Shown one piece after another: positions 28,358-37,434 of a stretch of 40,620 nucleotides of DNA. Source of the DNA: Treponema sp. (GTDB lineage: Bacteria > Spirochaetota > Spirochaetia > Treponematales > Breznakiellaceae); NCBI GenBank assembly GCA_031257385.1, contig JAIROT010000173.1:1-40620 (forward strand), given 5' to 3'. Both the position numbers and the translations under genes were made by a program. Position 1 is the first letter of the stretch, and each line of letters opens with the position of its first letter. The notes beneath the pieces were generated by a model. That model ran no database searches and was not told the origin of the DNA. It worked only from the letters and a program-made list of their open reading frames with translations.

Positions 28358-29628
28358 TTCCTTTTGATAAGATCAAAACCGCAATAGGGAACCAGCGCTC
28401 CGGGAATCCGCACCGAGCCGTCTGCCTGCTGGAAATTTTCGAGAATTGCGATGATGGCACGGGAGACGGCGATGGCGGTGCCGTTGAGCATGTGGACAAA
28501 TTTGTTTTTGCCGTCGTCGTCCTTGAAGCGGATATTGAGCCGCCGGGCCTGATAGTCGGTACAGTTTGACGTTGATGTTACTTCTCCCCATTCGCCGTTG
28601 TTGCGGCCCGGCATCCACGCCTCAAGGTCCCACTTGCGGTAGGCAGACGCGCCCAAATCGCCGGTACAGGTGTCCACCACCCGGAAGGGGATGTTGAGGC
28701 CCTCAAAGATTTCTTCCTCAATGGAACGGAGTTCTTCGTGGAAACAGCCGGATTGTTCGGGCAGGCAGTAGACAAACATTTCCAGCTTGGTGAACTGGTG
28801 GACGCGGTACAGCCCCTTGGAAAACTGGCCCGCGGCTCCCGCCTCCCGGCGAAAACAGTGGGAAAGGCCTGCCATGCGCAGGGGCAGTTTTTCTTTTGCG
28901 AGGATCGTGTTGGAGTAATAGCCCCCCAGGGTAATTTCCGCGGTTCCCACAAGACAGGCGTCCTCGCCTTCCAGAGTGTACACATTGGATTCGGCGCCCC
29001 GGGGATTAAAGCCAATCCCCTCAAGAATTTCTTCCCTGGCGATATCGGGGGTGATAAAAGGGGTGAATCCCTTTTTTTGCAGAATGTCCAGCGCGTAACG
29101 GATCAGGGCAAGCTCCAGAAATACCCCCTCGTTTTTGAGGTAGTAGAATTTGGTTCCCGAAACCTTGGTGGCCGAATCAAAATCAATTATATCAAGGTCC
29201 TGACCAAGTTTTACATGGTCGGCGGATTCAAAATTAAATTTGACAGGCTCCCCCACCCGCTTGACTTCAAGGTTATCCTTGTCCTCCTTACCCACCGGCG
29301 CGTCAGGATGGGCCATGTTGGGAATTTTACGGGCCCCGGCCTCAAGTTCCTTTTCCACGGCGGCAAGCTCCGTTTCCGTTCCGGTAATTTCTTCCTTGAG
29401 TTTTTTCCCTTCCTCAATAAGGACATTCCGCTGTTCCTGTTCTATCTTTCCCTTCATCAGGGCGGCGTTGGCGTTCCGCTTCTGTTGCAGGGACTGCAGG
29501 CGGGTGGTAAGTTCTGTCCGCCGGTTATAGAGGCGTACCACCGCCCCGGCATCGGCCTTCATAAAGCGGTCGGCGATATTCGCCATCACCGCCGGCAAAT
29601 TCTCGGCAATAAATCGATAATCCAGCAT
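28354..29628 (-). CDS. serS: Seryl-tRNA synthetase
   Basis: MLDYRFIAENLPAV; FTPFITPDIAREEILEGIGFNPRG; SHCFRREAGAAGQFSKGLYRVHQFTKLE; NGTAIAVSRAIIAILENFQQADGSVRIPGALVPY. Confidence 0.97.
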   Translation of the reverse strand: MLDYRFIAENLPAVMANIADRFMKADAGAVVRLYNRRTELTTRLQSLQQKRNANAALMKGKIEQEQRNVLIEEGKKLKEEITGTETELAAVEKELEAGARKIPNMAHPDAPVGKEDKDNLEVKRVGEPVKFNFESADHVKLGQDLDIIDFDSATKVSGTKFYYLKNEGVFLELALIRYALDILQKKGFTPFITPDIAREEILEGIGFNPRGAESNVYTLEGEDACLVGTAEITLGGYYSNTILAKEKLPLRMAGLSHCFRREAGAAGQFSKGLYRVHQFTKLEMFVYCLPEQSGCFHEELRSIEEEIFEGLNIPFRVVDTCTGDLGASAYRKWDLEAWMPGRNNGEWGEVTSTSNCTDYQARRLNIRFKDDDGKNKFVHMLNGTAIAVSRAIIAILENFQQADGSVRIPGALVPYCGFDLIKRK

Positions 29629-29671
29629 AGGCTTAGTGTAACAGCGGGGGCCTTAATGGACAAGGGTACTG

Positions 29672-30838
29672 TCACTGCACAGGCGATAGCCGGGATTTCC
29701 TGAGCGAGACCGCTATCCGTTTTTTAAGCTCATCCAGGCCGGTTCCGTTTTTGACCGACAGGGCCACGCTTTCGGGGAAGCGTTGCAGCAGCGCTTCTAC
29801 CGGTGAGGCGGCTTCCGTTTCCGCTGTCTGCCCCGCCGTCTCTGATGGAAACGCCGCAATGCGATCGGTTTTATTCAATACGGTGATTATGGGGATGTCC
29901 TCCGCCCCCAGTTCCCGCAAAACCGAAAGTGTTGTCTCAAAACAGTTTTCAATATCCGGCTCCGACGCGTCCAGCACGTGGATCAAAAGGTCGGCGAGAA
30001 CGGCCTCTTCCAGCGTTGAGCGGAAAGCCCTGATTAGGGAATGGGGGAGCCGGCGGATAAATCCGACAGTGTCGGTGAGCAGCGAGACCATACCCGGCTC
30101 AGGCTCAAAGCGGCGGGTGGCGGCGTCCAGGGTAGCGAAGAGTTTGTCTTCCACCAGAACATCCGCTCCGGTAAGGGCGTTGAGCAGGCTGGACTTGCCC
30201 GCGTTGGTATAGCCCACAATGGCGCAGACGGGCAGGCCCTGACGTTTGCGCCGCCGCCGCCGCACTTGCCGCTGTTTTCGCACCTCCTCAAGCTCCTTTT
30301 CCAGCCGGTGAATATTCTGTTCGATTTTACGGCGATCGGTTTCCAGCCTGGTTTCTCCGCCGCCCCTCGTACCATAACGTCCTCCCCGCTGACGGGAAAG
30401 ATCGATGTACTTGTGACTGAGGCGGGGCAGGAAATACGACAGCTCCGCCAGTCTTACCTGCAGTTCAGCTTCTCTGGTACCGGCCCGTTCCGCGAAAATG
30501 CGGATGATGAGTTCCTGGCGGTCCACAACGGGTTTTCCCGCAAGGTCCTCCCAGTTCCGCTGCTGGGAAGGACTGGGGTCCCAGTCAAAAACCAGACAGT
30601 CCGCCTCCAGCTCCGCGGCCTTTTCCGCCAGCCCGGCGGCTTTTCCGCTTCCCATGCCGAATTTCGGCTGCCGGTCCCGTACGCGGATCGTTTCGTGTCC
30701 GGCAACAGCAAGCCCCAGAGTTTCGGCAAGCCGCCGCAGTTCAACGCCGGCGGCCTGCTCCCCGCCTGTTTTCCCGGCGGTCAGACTGACCAAAAAGGCC
30801 CGCTTTGCCCGCTCTTCGGTTTCGTATAATTTTCTCAT
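29672..30838 (-). CDS. hflX: GTPase HflX
   Basis: RGGGETRLETDRR; GYTNAGKSSLLNALTGADV; LFATLDAATRRF; TDTVGFIRRLPHSLIRAFRSTLEEA; NKTD. Confidence 0.96.
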   Translation of the reverse strand: MRKLYETEERAKRAFLVSLTAGKTGGEQAAGVELRRLAETLGLAVAGHETIRVRDRQPKFGMGSGKAAGLAEKAAELEADCLVFDWDPSPSQQRNWEDLAGKPVVDRQELIIRIFAERAGTREAELQVRLAELSYFLPRLSHKYIDLSRQRGGRYGTRGGGETRLETDRRKIEQNIHRLEKELEEVRKQRQVRRRRRKRQGLPVCAIVGYTNAGKSSLLNALTGADVLVEDKLFATLDAATRRFEPEPGMVSLLTDTVGFIRRLPHSLIRAFRSTLEEAVLADLLIHVLDASEPDIENCFETTLSVLRELGAEDIPIITVLNKTDRIAAFPSETAGQTAETEAASPVEALLQRFPESVALSVKNGTGLDELKKRIAVSLRKSRLSPVQ

Positions 30839-30888
30839 TGGCTTACAGTATCGCATAAAAACCAATTTTACGATACATTATATTTACA

Positions 30889-32256
30889 ATGCGATTTGTA
30901 GTGACGGCGGCACAAAAAGTGGTCTTAAGCCTCTTGATATCTCTGGCTCTTTTTGTCGTTGTCATGGTTTTGACCTTTACCGGACCGTTCGGTTTGGATG
31001 AAACGTTCTTCGCATTCCCCGCGTCGATGAGGGCGCTGCTCCTGCTCTCGATTTTTCTTACCGTTTTTCTCACTGTGTTTTTCTGCTTCAACCTCAGGCA
31101 GGATCCCGTAACTATCATTCTGTACCGCCTGCAGTCGCTGCGGAAATCCCTCATGGAACAGTTCTACGAACAAAAGGGCGAGATGGACTGGGCGAGATGG
31201 ACCATGGAACTGGAACAGCGGCGGGAAGGCGTCCACGCCGAAATGAAGCGGGGGATCAAATGGGGCCGGGGCCGCTATTCCGAAGCGGATATCGATTCTT
31301 TTATCGATACATCATGGGATGAACTGCTGGAGCTTATCGGCGCATGGGGAAAAACCGGGGCCGGCATTGATGAAGAAAAACTGCGGGAGATACTGACCCG
31401 CGTTCTTAAAACCCTGCCCGCGGCGTCTTTAACGGGCGTCCCCGTGAAAGCGGCACCCGAAGGGGCAAAAGCGCATGAAACCTCCACTGCCGGGGAATTT
31501 GCCAAAACCGGAAACGTCGTGTCCTTTGAAACCGGGGAAAGTCCGCGGGCAGCCGGGAAAAAACGCCGCTTATCAACGCCGGACAAGCCGGAAACCCAAC
31601 AAAGCCGCAGGCGCCCGGCTTCGGGGGGCGCGGGCGAAAGTACTCCCGAAACAAGGTCTTTCAAAATGGGCGGCCTGCTTGCCGCGGCAATGCAAAAACG
31701 GGCCGGGCCAAACTCCACTGCCAGGGCAATTTCCATTACGCCAAAAAAAGACAGGGCCGACCGCCTGAAAGCGCCGGACACGGAAGAGCTTGTTGAGCCT
31801 GAAGAAGAGCCGGAAGAGTTAGAAGAAATCAAAGAGGTGAAAGAAATGAAAGAAGAAGAAGACCCGGAAGAACTTGAAGAACTGGAAGGAGTCGAAGAGC
31901 TTGAGGAATTGGACGAAGCGGGAGAGCTTGAAGAGCTGGAGGAAGAAAGCCCCGGAAGAAAATCTCCCTTAGCGGAAAGCAGCCGGCCCGTGGCGGATGA
32001 TATCAGGAAACTGGAAAGCACGATAGAATTTTCAAATGGTATTTCCGGCGCGGAGGAAGCCGAAGTATCCGCACCCGCCGAACTGGAAATTGTTTCTCCT
32101 TTTTCGTCGATGTTTTCACCGCCGGAAGCAGAAGCCATTCTTCAAGAGGACGGCGTCCCCCATGTTAACAGCGGCGTTCTAAACCCCGACCGGAAAACCG
32201 AGGCGGGCCTGGACAAGGATTTCAAAAATCTGGTGGATACTGTGGTACGAAAATAG
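30889..32256 (+). CDS. Hypothetical protein: N-terminal TM segments, long Glu-rich low-complexity region
   Basis: Hydrophobic N-terminus; acidic stretch EELVEPEEEPEELEEIKEVKEMKEEEDPEELEELEGVEELEELDEAGELEELEEESPG. Confidence 0.7.
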   Translation: MRFVVTAAQKVVLSLLISLALFVVVMVLTFTGPFGLDETFFAFPASMRALLLLSIFLTVFLTVFFCFNLRQDPVTIILYRLQSLRKSLMEQFYEQKGEMDWARWTMELEQRREGVHAEMKRGIKWGRGRYSEADIDSFIDTSWDELLELIGAWGKTGAGIDEEKLREILTRVLKTLPAASLTGVPVKAAPEGAKAHETSTAGEFAKTGNVVSFETGESPRAAGKKRRLSTPDKPETQQSRRRPASGGAGESTPETRSFKMGGLLAAAMQKRAGPNSTARAISITPKKDRADRLKAPDTEELVEPEEEPEELEEIKEVKEMKEEEDPEELEELEGVEELEELDEAGELEELEEESPGRKSPLAESSRPVADDIRKLESTIEFSNGISGAEEAEVSAPAELEIVSPFSSMFSPPEAEAILQEDGVPHVNSGVLNPDRKTEAGLDKDFKNLVDTVVRK

Positions 32257-32377
32257 TTCGTGCTGAGGGGTTTAAAACCCAGTCGAAGCGCCCGCTATCC
32301 CCTGATAGTTACGACAGAAGAAAATTAACCAGGGGCGCAAGGGACACGCAGAGAGTGAAGAATTAAAGCAAGCCGCA

Positions 32378-32722
32378 TTACACAAAATCTTCACGCATGG
32401 GGGTAAAGAAATCGACCAGCACGCCTTTTTCAAGGCATATACAGCCGTGGGTAACGCCGTTCTGTTTGCAGAGGGTATCTCCCCCGGACACTTCTTTGAC
32501 CTCGCTGCCAACGGTAAAGCGGAAGCGGCCTTCCGCAACATAAGTTATCTGGGTATGGGGGTGGCTGTGTAAAGCCCCCGCAGCGCCGGTATCAAAACGA
32601 TTTTCCACGCACATCATTTTGTCGCAGTAGGCAAGCACTTTACGCTCCACACCGGGGGCCGTAACTTCGCCCTCAATATCCCCGCCAAAAACCCAAACCG
32701 CGTCTTTATGGTTTTTTGCCAT
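32378..32722 (-). CDS. kdgF: Cupin-domain protein, KdgF-like
   Basis: GALHSHPHTQITYVAEGRFRFTVGSEVKEVSGGDTLCKQNGVTHGCICLEKGVLVDFFTPMREDFV; lies next to a TRAP transporter. Confidence 0.65.
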   Translation of the reverse strand: MAKNHKDAVWVFGGDIEGEVTAPGVERKVLAYCDKMMCVENRFDTGAAGALHSHPHTQITYVAEGRFRFTVGSEVKEVSGGDTLCKQNGVTHGCICLEKGVLVDFFTPMREDFV

Positions 32723-32862
32723 GTATAATCCTTTTGGAGGCTTTCCCAAAACCCGCCTGGCTTTGGGGAAGCCCTTTTGGAATGAATTTTACCACGGCCC
32801 CTGCGGAAAACAGGGGCTTTTGTCCGCACGGCCGTGGCTGGTTTTCCTGTTCAGGACGAACA

Positions 32863-33885
32863 CTACCTGGTATCCCGCACGCGGCGGATAATGTCCGCGT
32901 AGGCGGCATAGGCGGGCTGCTGATAGAGGGGCGCGAGGGCGTCCTCAAAGAGCTTGTGCTGATCGGCCGTCAGCTCGGTGATGATAGAGCCTGAGTCACG
33001 GGCCTGTTTTTCGTATCTGGCTTCAGCTTCAAGCCACGCGGCCCGTTCCACTTTGGCGCCTTCTATTGCCCCGTCCTTGACGATTTTCTTTTCAGCGTCG
33101 GAAAGACTGTTCCATACGCCGGTATTGACGAGGATCATTTCGGGGGAAGCCATGTGACCGTCAACGGTAAAACGCTTGGCAACTTCAAAGTGGGCGGCGG
33201 TAATATACGAAGGCCAGTTGTTTTCGGCGCCGTCGATGATACCGTTCTGAATGCCGGGGTAGACTTCGCCGTAGGCCATGGGCGTGGGAGACGCGCCGAG
33301 GAAGCGGACCATGTCCATCATAAGGGCGCTTTCCTGCACCCGTATCCTGAGGCCGGCCATATCCGCCGGAGTCCTGATGTCCCTTTTGGAGTTATAGAAA
33401 TTACGGAAACCGGCGTCGAGCCAGCACAGGCCGAGAAGGTTCTGCTGCTGCAAAGAACCGAGAAGTTCTTCACCGATGGGGCCGTCGAGGACCTTGAACA
33501 TGTGCTCCCGGTCACGGAACAGGAAGGGCATAGCCAGGGCGTTCATAATCGGGTTCAGCGAAGAAAGGGGGTTCAGGCCGACACGGATAAAATGAATGTC
33601 TCCGGTCTGGGTCTGTTCAATGGTGGTTTTTTCATCCCCCAAAACCGAGTTGTTGTACACTTCAATTTTAATCGCGCCGTTGGTTTTTTCTTCAACATAC
33701 CTGGCAAAGGCAAGATCGCCCAGCACTGTGGGATAGCCGTCGGGCTGGTTGTCCGCAAGCCGGTACACCCTGGGCCTGGCCGCGGCGGCGCCGGAACCGG
33801 AGCTTTGAGCCCCGCCGGCAAACAGCGGAGAAGCGGCGAGCGCCAAAGCAAGGATCGCCAGCAATACAACAGAGAACTTTTTCAT
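32863..33885 (-). CDS. dctP: TRAP transporter substrate-binding protein
   Basis: Signal peptide MKKFSVVLLAILALALAASPLFAGG; DNQPDGYPTVLGDLAFARYVEEKTNGAIKIEVYNNSVLGDEKTTIEQTQTGDIHF. Confidence 0.93.
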   Translation of the reverse strand: MKKFSVVLLAILALALAASPLFAGGAQSSGSGAAAARPRVYRLADNQPDGYPTVLGDLAFARYVEEKTNGAIKIEVYNNSVLGDEKTTIEQTQTGDIHFIRVGLNPLSSLNPIMNALAMPFLFRDREHMFKVLDGPIGEELLGSLQQQNLLGLCWLDAGFRNFYNSKRDIRTPADMAGLRIRVQESALMMDMVRFLGASPTPMAYGEVYPGIQNGIIDGAENNWPSYITAAHFEVAKRFTVDGHMASPEMILVNTGVWNSLSDAEKKIVKDGAIEGAKVERAAWLEAEARYEKQARDSGSIITELTADQHKLFEDALAPLYQQPAYAAYADIIRRVRDTR

Positions 33886-33938
33886 CGTTTCCTCCAGAAA
33901 CAAAAATTTATCCGGTCCAAAGCCGGAAAGAAACCGGT

Positions 33939-35243
33939 TTAGTTTCCGAACATCAAATTCGGAATGGTCATGGAAAAAGCCGGCACAAAAGTCAGCACCA
34001 GCAGCACCGTAACCATAGTAACATAGAACGGAACCATGGCTTTCGCGGTTTTCTCAATGGTAATGCCCCCGATGGAACTGCCCACAAACAGTACCGTTCC
34101 CACCGGCGGGGTCAAAAGCCCGATGGAAAGATTCAGCATCATAACAATCCCGAACTGCACCGCGTCCATGCCGATTGCCGGGGAAGTTACCACCGGAACC
34201 AGTATGGGGGCGGCAATCAGAATGAGCGGGGCCATATCCATAACGCAGCCCAAAATGAGGAGGGCGAAGTTTATCAGCAGGAGCAGCACTATCCGGTTAT
34301 GGCTTATGCCGAGGAGGCCCTGGGTAATGAGGGACGGAATACGGAGAACCGTCATCATATAACCGAAGGCCGAAGACGCGGCGATCAGGGTCATTACCAT
34401 GGCCAGGGTTCCCAGCGTCCGTTTCAGTATGGGCCACAGATCTTTCAGCGTGATTTTTTTGTAGAAAAAGATTGAAACGATAAAAGCCCAGATACAGGCA
34501 AGTACCGATGATTCGTTTGCGGTAACAATGCCGGTAAACACCCCGCCGATGATCAAGACCACCGTAAAAAGCCCCAGCAGGCTGTCAAGGCCGATCTTGA
34601 GCGATTCTTTGAACGTATATTTTCCGCCTCGGGGGTAATTCCGTTTCAGTGACATGCTGTAACACAGAACCATAAGGGCAAGTCCCAGCAGCACGCCCGG
34701 TATCAGACCCGCCATAAACAGTTTTCCTACCGAAAGGCCGCCTATAGCCGCAGCGTAGATGATCATATTGTGGCTCGGCGGAATCAACACCCCCTGGCAG
34801 GCGCTGGCGATGGTAATGCAGACCGAAAAATCCGTATCGTAGCCCTGCTTTTTCATCATGTCTATTTCCAGCGGGCCAAGGGACGAGGTGTCCGCCACCG
34901 CGGAGCCTGAAATGCCGCCGAAAAACATACTGGCCACCACGTTCACCATTGCCAGCCCGCCGCGCATACGCCCCACAAACACGTCGGCGAGTTTTACCAG
35001 GCGGTCCGAAATACCCCCCGCGCCCATGATTTCCCCCGCAAGGATAAAGAAGGGAATGGCCAGCAGATTAAACGAATCCACCCCGCTGACCATTTTTTGG
35101 GTAATGGCCCCCAGGGAAATGCCCTTATACGCGGCGGTGGCAAAAGCCGAAAAAGCGAGCGCAAAGGCAATGGGAAATTTGATGATAATGAGAAAGGCAA
35201 AAAGCCCTATCAACAGGGAAATCGCCACAGAATCTACAGTCAT
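33939..35243 (-). CDS. dctM: TRAP transporter large permease
   Basis: Multi-TM; GAGGISDRLVKLADVFVGRMRGGLAMVNVVASMFFGGISGSAVADTSSLG; IPPSHNMIIYA; NLSIGLLTPPVGTVLFVG. Confidence 0.95.
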   Translation of the reverse strand: MTVDSVAISLLIGLFAFLIIIKFPIAFALAFSAFATAAYKGISLGAITQKMVSGVDSFNLLAIPFFILAGEIMGAGGISDRLVKLADVFVGRMRGGLAMVNVVASMFFGGISGSAVADTSSLGPLEIDMMKKQGYDTDFSVCITIASACQGVLIPPSHNMIIYAAAIGGLSVGKLFMAGLIPGVLLGLALMVLCYSMSLKRNYPRGGKYTFKESLKIGLDSLLGLFTVVLIIGGVFTGIVTANESSVLACIWAFIVSIFFYKKITLKDLWPILKRTLGTLAMVMTLIAASSAFGYMMTVLRIPSLITQGLLGISHNRIVLLLLINFALLILGCVMDMAPLILIAAPILVPVVTSPAIGMDAVQFGIVMMLNLSIGLLTPPVGTVLFVGSSIGGITIEKTAKAMVPFYVTMVTVLLVLTFVPAFSMTIPNLMFGN

Positions 35244-35773
35244 AGTGTCGCCTGCTCCTTTGAAAAATCCCCCCGCTTTTTCTGCTGTTCATCGGTACCG
35301 TACTTGAAGTGATCGTATATTTGATAGACGGCAATCATGGACAGCAGAACTCCTACGGCTGTGGGGAACAGGTACTGCCAGCCCACGGGTATCCCCGTTC
35401 CCGGAAGGCGGTTGAATTTGAGCTTGGTAAAATACGGCCCCATATTAATGCACATCATGATCCCCATGATGAAGATGAGGAGTTTCCCGATTATTTCCAG
35501 GGGCAGCTTGATTTTTTTAAGGGCCCGGTCGGCAATAATGGTAAGGGCGATATGAATTTTATCCCGCACCCCCAGGGCCATGGCGATAAAACAGAACAGG
35601 ATCATAAACTGCCGGGCCATTTCTTCCGACCAGCCCGGTGCGTTATTAAAGAAATAACGCAGCACAATCTGTATCGTAACCACAACAAGCATGGCGCCCA
35701 GGCTGACGGCGGCGATTACCTCAAAGACCATACATATAAAGTTGACTATTTTCTTATACGTACCCACCGGCAT
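35240..35773 (-). CDS. dctQ: TRAP transporter small permease
   Basis: Four-TM protein; VVVTIQIVLRYFFNNAPGWSEEMARQFMILFCFIAMALGVRDKIHIAL. 4-nt overlap with dctM. Confidence 0.93.
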   Translation of the reverse strand: MPVGTYKKIVNFICMVFEVIAAVSLGAMLVVVTIQIVLRYFFNNAPGWSEEMARQFMILFCFIAMALGVRDKIHIALTIIADRALKKIKLPLEIIGKLLIFIMGIMMCINMGPYFTKLKFNRLPGTGIPVGWQYLFPTAVGVLLSMIAVYQIYDHFKYGTDEQQKKRGDFSKEQATL

Positions 35774-35845
35774 ACCTCCTTATGACACTCGACTGATTAT
35801 AAAGCACATTGCCGGAATTAACAAGTAACCCGCGGCGCGGCGATT

Positions 35846-36080
35846 AGGGCCGGCGCATACAACTTTTTATTCGAAAGTCTGGTTTAATACCCCGGAGCTC
35901 TGCTCCGCGGAGGCTCATCCTCTGAAACCCCGTAAAACCGCATAAATCATGAAGAAAAATCCACCGTTGCGTCGAAAAAGTCGAAAAAGTCAAAAAAGGG
36001 CTTTGAAGTAAAAACTTCTTCGAATTTTTTCGATTTTGCGGTAAAAATTTTGGGGGGAGTCAAAATGATGCGCCGGCCCT
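35846..36080. mobile_element. Putative non-autonomous (MITE-like) element with 13-bp perfect inverted termini
   Basis: AGGGCCGGCGCAT at 35846-35858 and its exact reverse complement ATGCGCCGGCCCT at 36068-36080; interior shared with 19035-19278 and 27335-27436; no ORF of its own. Confidence 0.6.
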
Positions 36081-36094
36081 GGCTATAAATGTAG

Positions 36095-36123
36095 TTGATA
36101 AAAATAAAGTACCGGGTTATGAT
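36095..36123 (+). promoter_or_regulatory. Putative sigma70 promoter giving a near-leaderless transcript
   Basis: TTGATA (36095-36100) - 17 bp - TATGAT (36118-36123); the annotated ATG is at 36129. Confidence 0.55.
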
Positions 36124-36128
36124 AAGGT

Positions 36129-36911
36129 ATGAGTAACGAGAATAACCCTTCTGATATTGTCGGGAAAAAGGTCTTTTTTTTGTATCCCACGGCGGCGGTA
36201 CAGAACAAGCTTATTGAGGAACTGGTCCAGATGGAATATGAGGCATATATTGCCAAGGATCATGCCGCCCTGCGCCGCCTGCTGAAACAATACCCCGACA
36301 GCATCATTTTCATTGATATCAATGAACAAATGAGCGACAAGGAATGGGACGCCTGGATTCAGGGGCTGGTATCCGCGCCTGAAACAAAAGATGTGATAAT
36401 CGGCATTCTTACCTCAAATGACAAGGGGGAGCTGCGGCAAAAATACGCCGGCGCCGCGTACCTTAAGGGCGGCTACAACGTCTTCAAGTCGGATATTGAC
36501 GGCGCCATCAAACATCTTATCGCCGTGCTCAACACCGCCGGAGCCAAGGGCCGCCGCAAGTACCTGCGGGTAACCACGGAAAACGAAACCATGACCACGG
36601 TGAATATGCCCATAAACGGCAGCTTTATCAGCGGCAAAATTACGGACATCAGCGTGGTGGGCTTTTCCTGCACTTTTGAAAATGATCCTGATATTCTCAA
36701 GAATACCCTGGTCAACAATATACAGGTGAAGCTCCAAATCATGCTTCTCAATGTGGAAGGGATTGTTTTCGGTTCCCGCATGGACGGCAATTCGCGGATT
36801 TACGTGGTGCTTTTTACCAAGCGGATCGATCCGGTGGTACGGACCAAAATCAGAAAGTACATCCAGCAGAATCTGCAGTCCAGGATGGATAGTGAACTGA
36901 AATTTGCCTAA
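36129..36911 (+). CDS. Receiver-like N-terminal domain with C-terminal PilZ domain
   Basis: KKVFFLYPTAAVQNKLIEELVQMEYEAYIAKDHAALRRLL..DSIIFIDIN; PilZ-like RRKYLRV ... GKITDISVVGFSCTF. Confidence 0.75.
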   Translation: MSNENNPSDIVGKKVFFLYPTAAVQNKLIEELVQMEYEAYIAKDHAALRRLLKQYPDSIIFIDINEQMSDKEWDAWIQGLVSAPETKDVIIGILTSNDKGELRQKYAGAAYLKGGYNVFKSDIDGAIKHLIAVLNTAGAKGRRKYLRVTTENETMTTVNMPINGSFISGKITDISVVGFSCTFENDPDILKNTLVNNIQVKLQIMLLNVEGIVFGSRMDGNSRIYVVLFTKRIDPVVRTKIRKYIQQNLQSRMDSELKFA

Positions 36912-36929
36912 GAGTTGTGGTTCAGGATA

Positions 36930-37376
36930 ATGCAAATAGATGACGCGCTAATCAGCAGATTAAAAGACGGCGTTAAAACGATTAATGATCAACACAAAAA
37001 GATATTTGACTTTACCACGGATCTATTTGCCCATTGCGTGGGTGACGATGAGGAAGAAAACCTCTATTTCGAAGCGGTAATAGGGGACGCCGCCGAACTG
37101 ATAAAAACGCATTTTAAGACCGAAGAAGAGCTCATGCTCGAAACGAAATTTTCCTTTTATGAATACACCGATCACAAAAAAGAGCACGAAGAATTTGTGT
37201 GCGCCGTTAACAATTATATCGAACAGTTTCAGGCTTCGAGAAGCACGAATCTATTGATGTTCGCCAGTTACGTCAAATGGTGGGTTATCGGTCACATCAA
37301 GCGCCACGACCGAAAATACATCAACTACTTTAACCGTCTGACTGAAGGCAGCGGCATAGAAAAAATGAGGGTGTGA
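36930..37376 (+). CDS. Bacteriohemerythrin-like protein
   Basis: Metal ligand pattern: NDQHKKIFD, HFKTEEELM, HKKEHEEFV, HIKRHDRKYINYF. Confidence 0.9.
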   Translation: MQIDDALISRLKDGVKTINDQHKKIFDFTTDLFAHCVGDDEEENLYFEAVIGDAAELIKTHFKTEEELMLETKFSFYEYTDHKKEHEEFVCAVNNYIEQFQASRSTNLLMFASYVKWWVIGHIKRHDRKYINYFNRLTEGSGIEKMRV

Positions 37377-37434
37377 GGGCTGCCTGACGGAGGGCCGGGT
37401 ACATGCATCGCGGGCCCCGGTTTGCCGCCGGCCC

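Noticed and set aside
31275-32138. 287-aa Ser-rich minus-strand ORF
   Set aside because: Antisense shadow of the Glu-rich region (GAA/GAG gives TTC/CTC/TCT); low complexity, no homology pattern.
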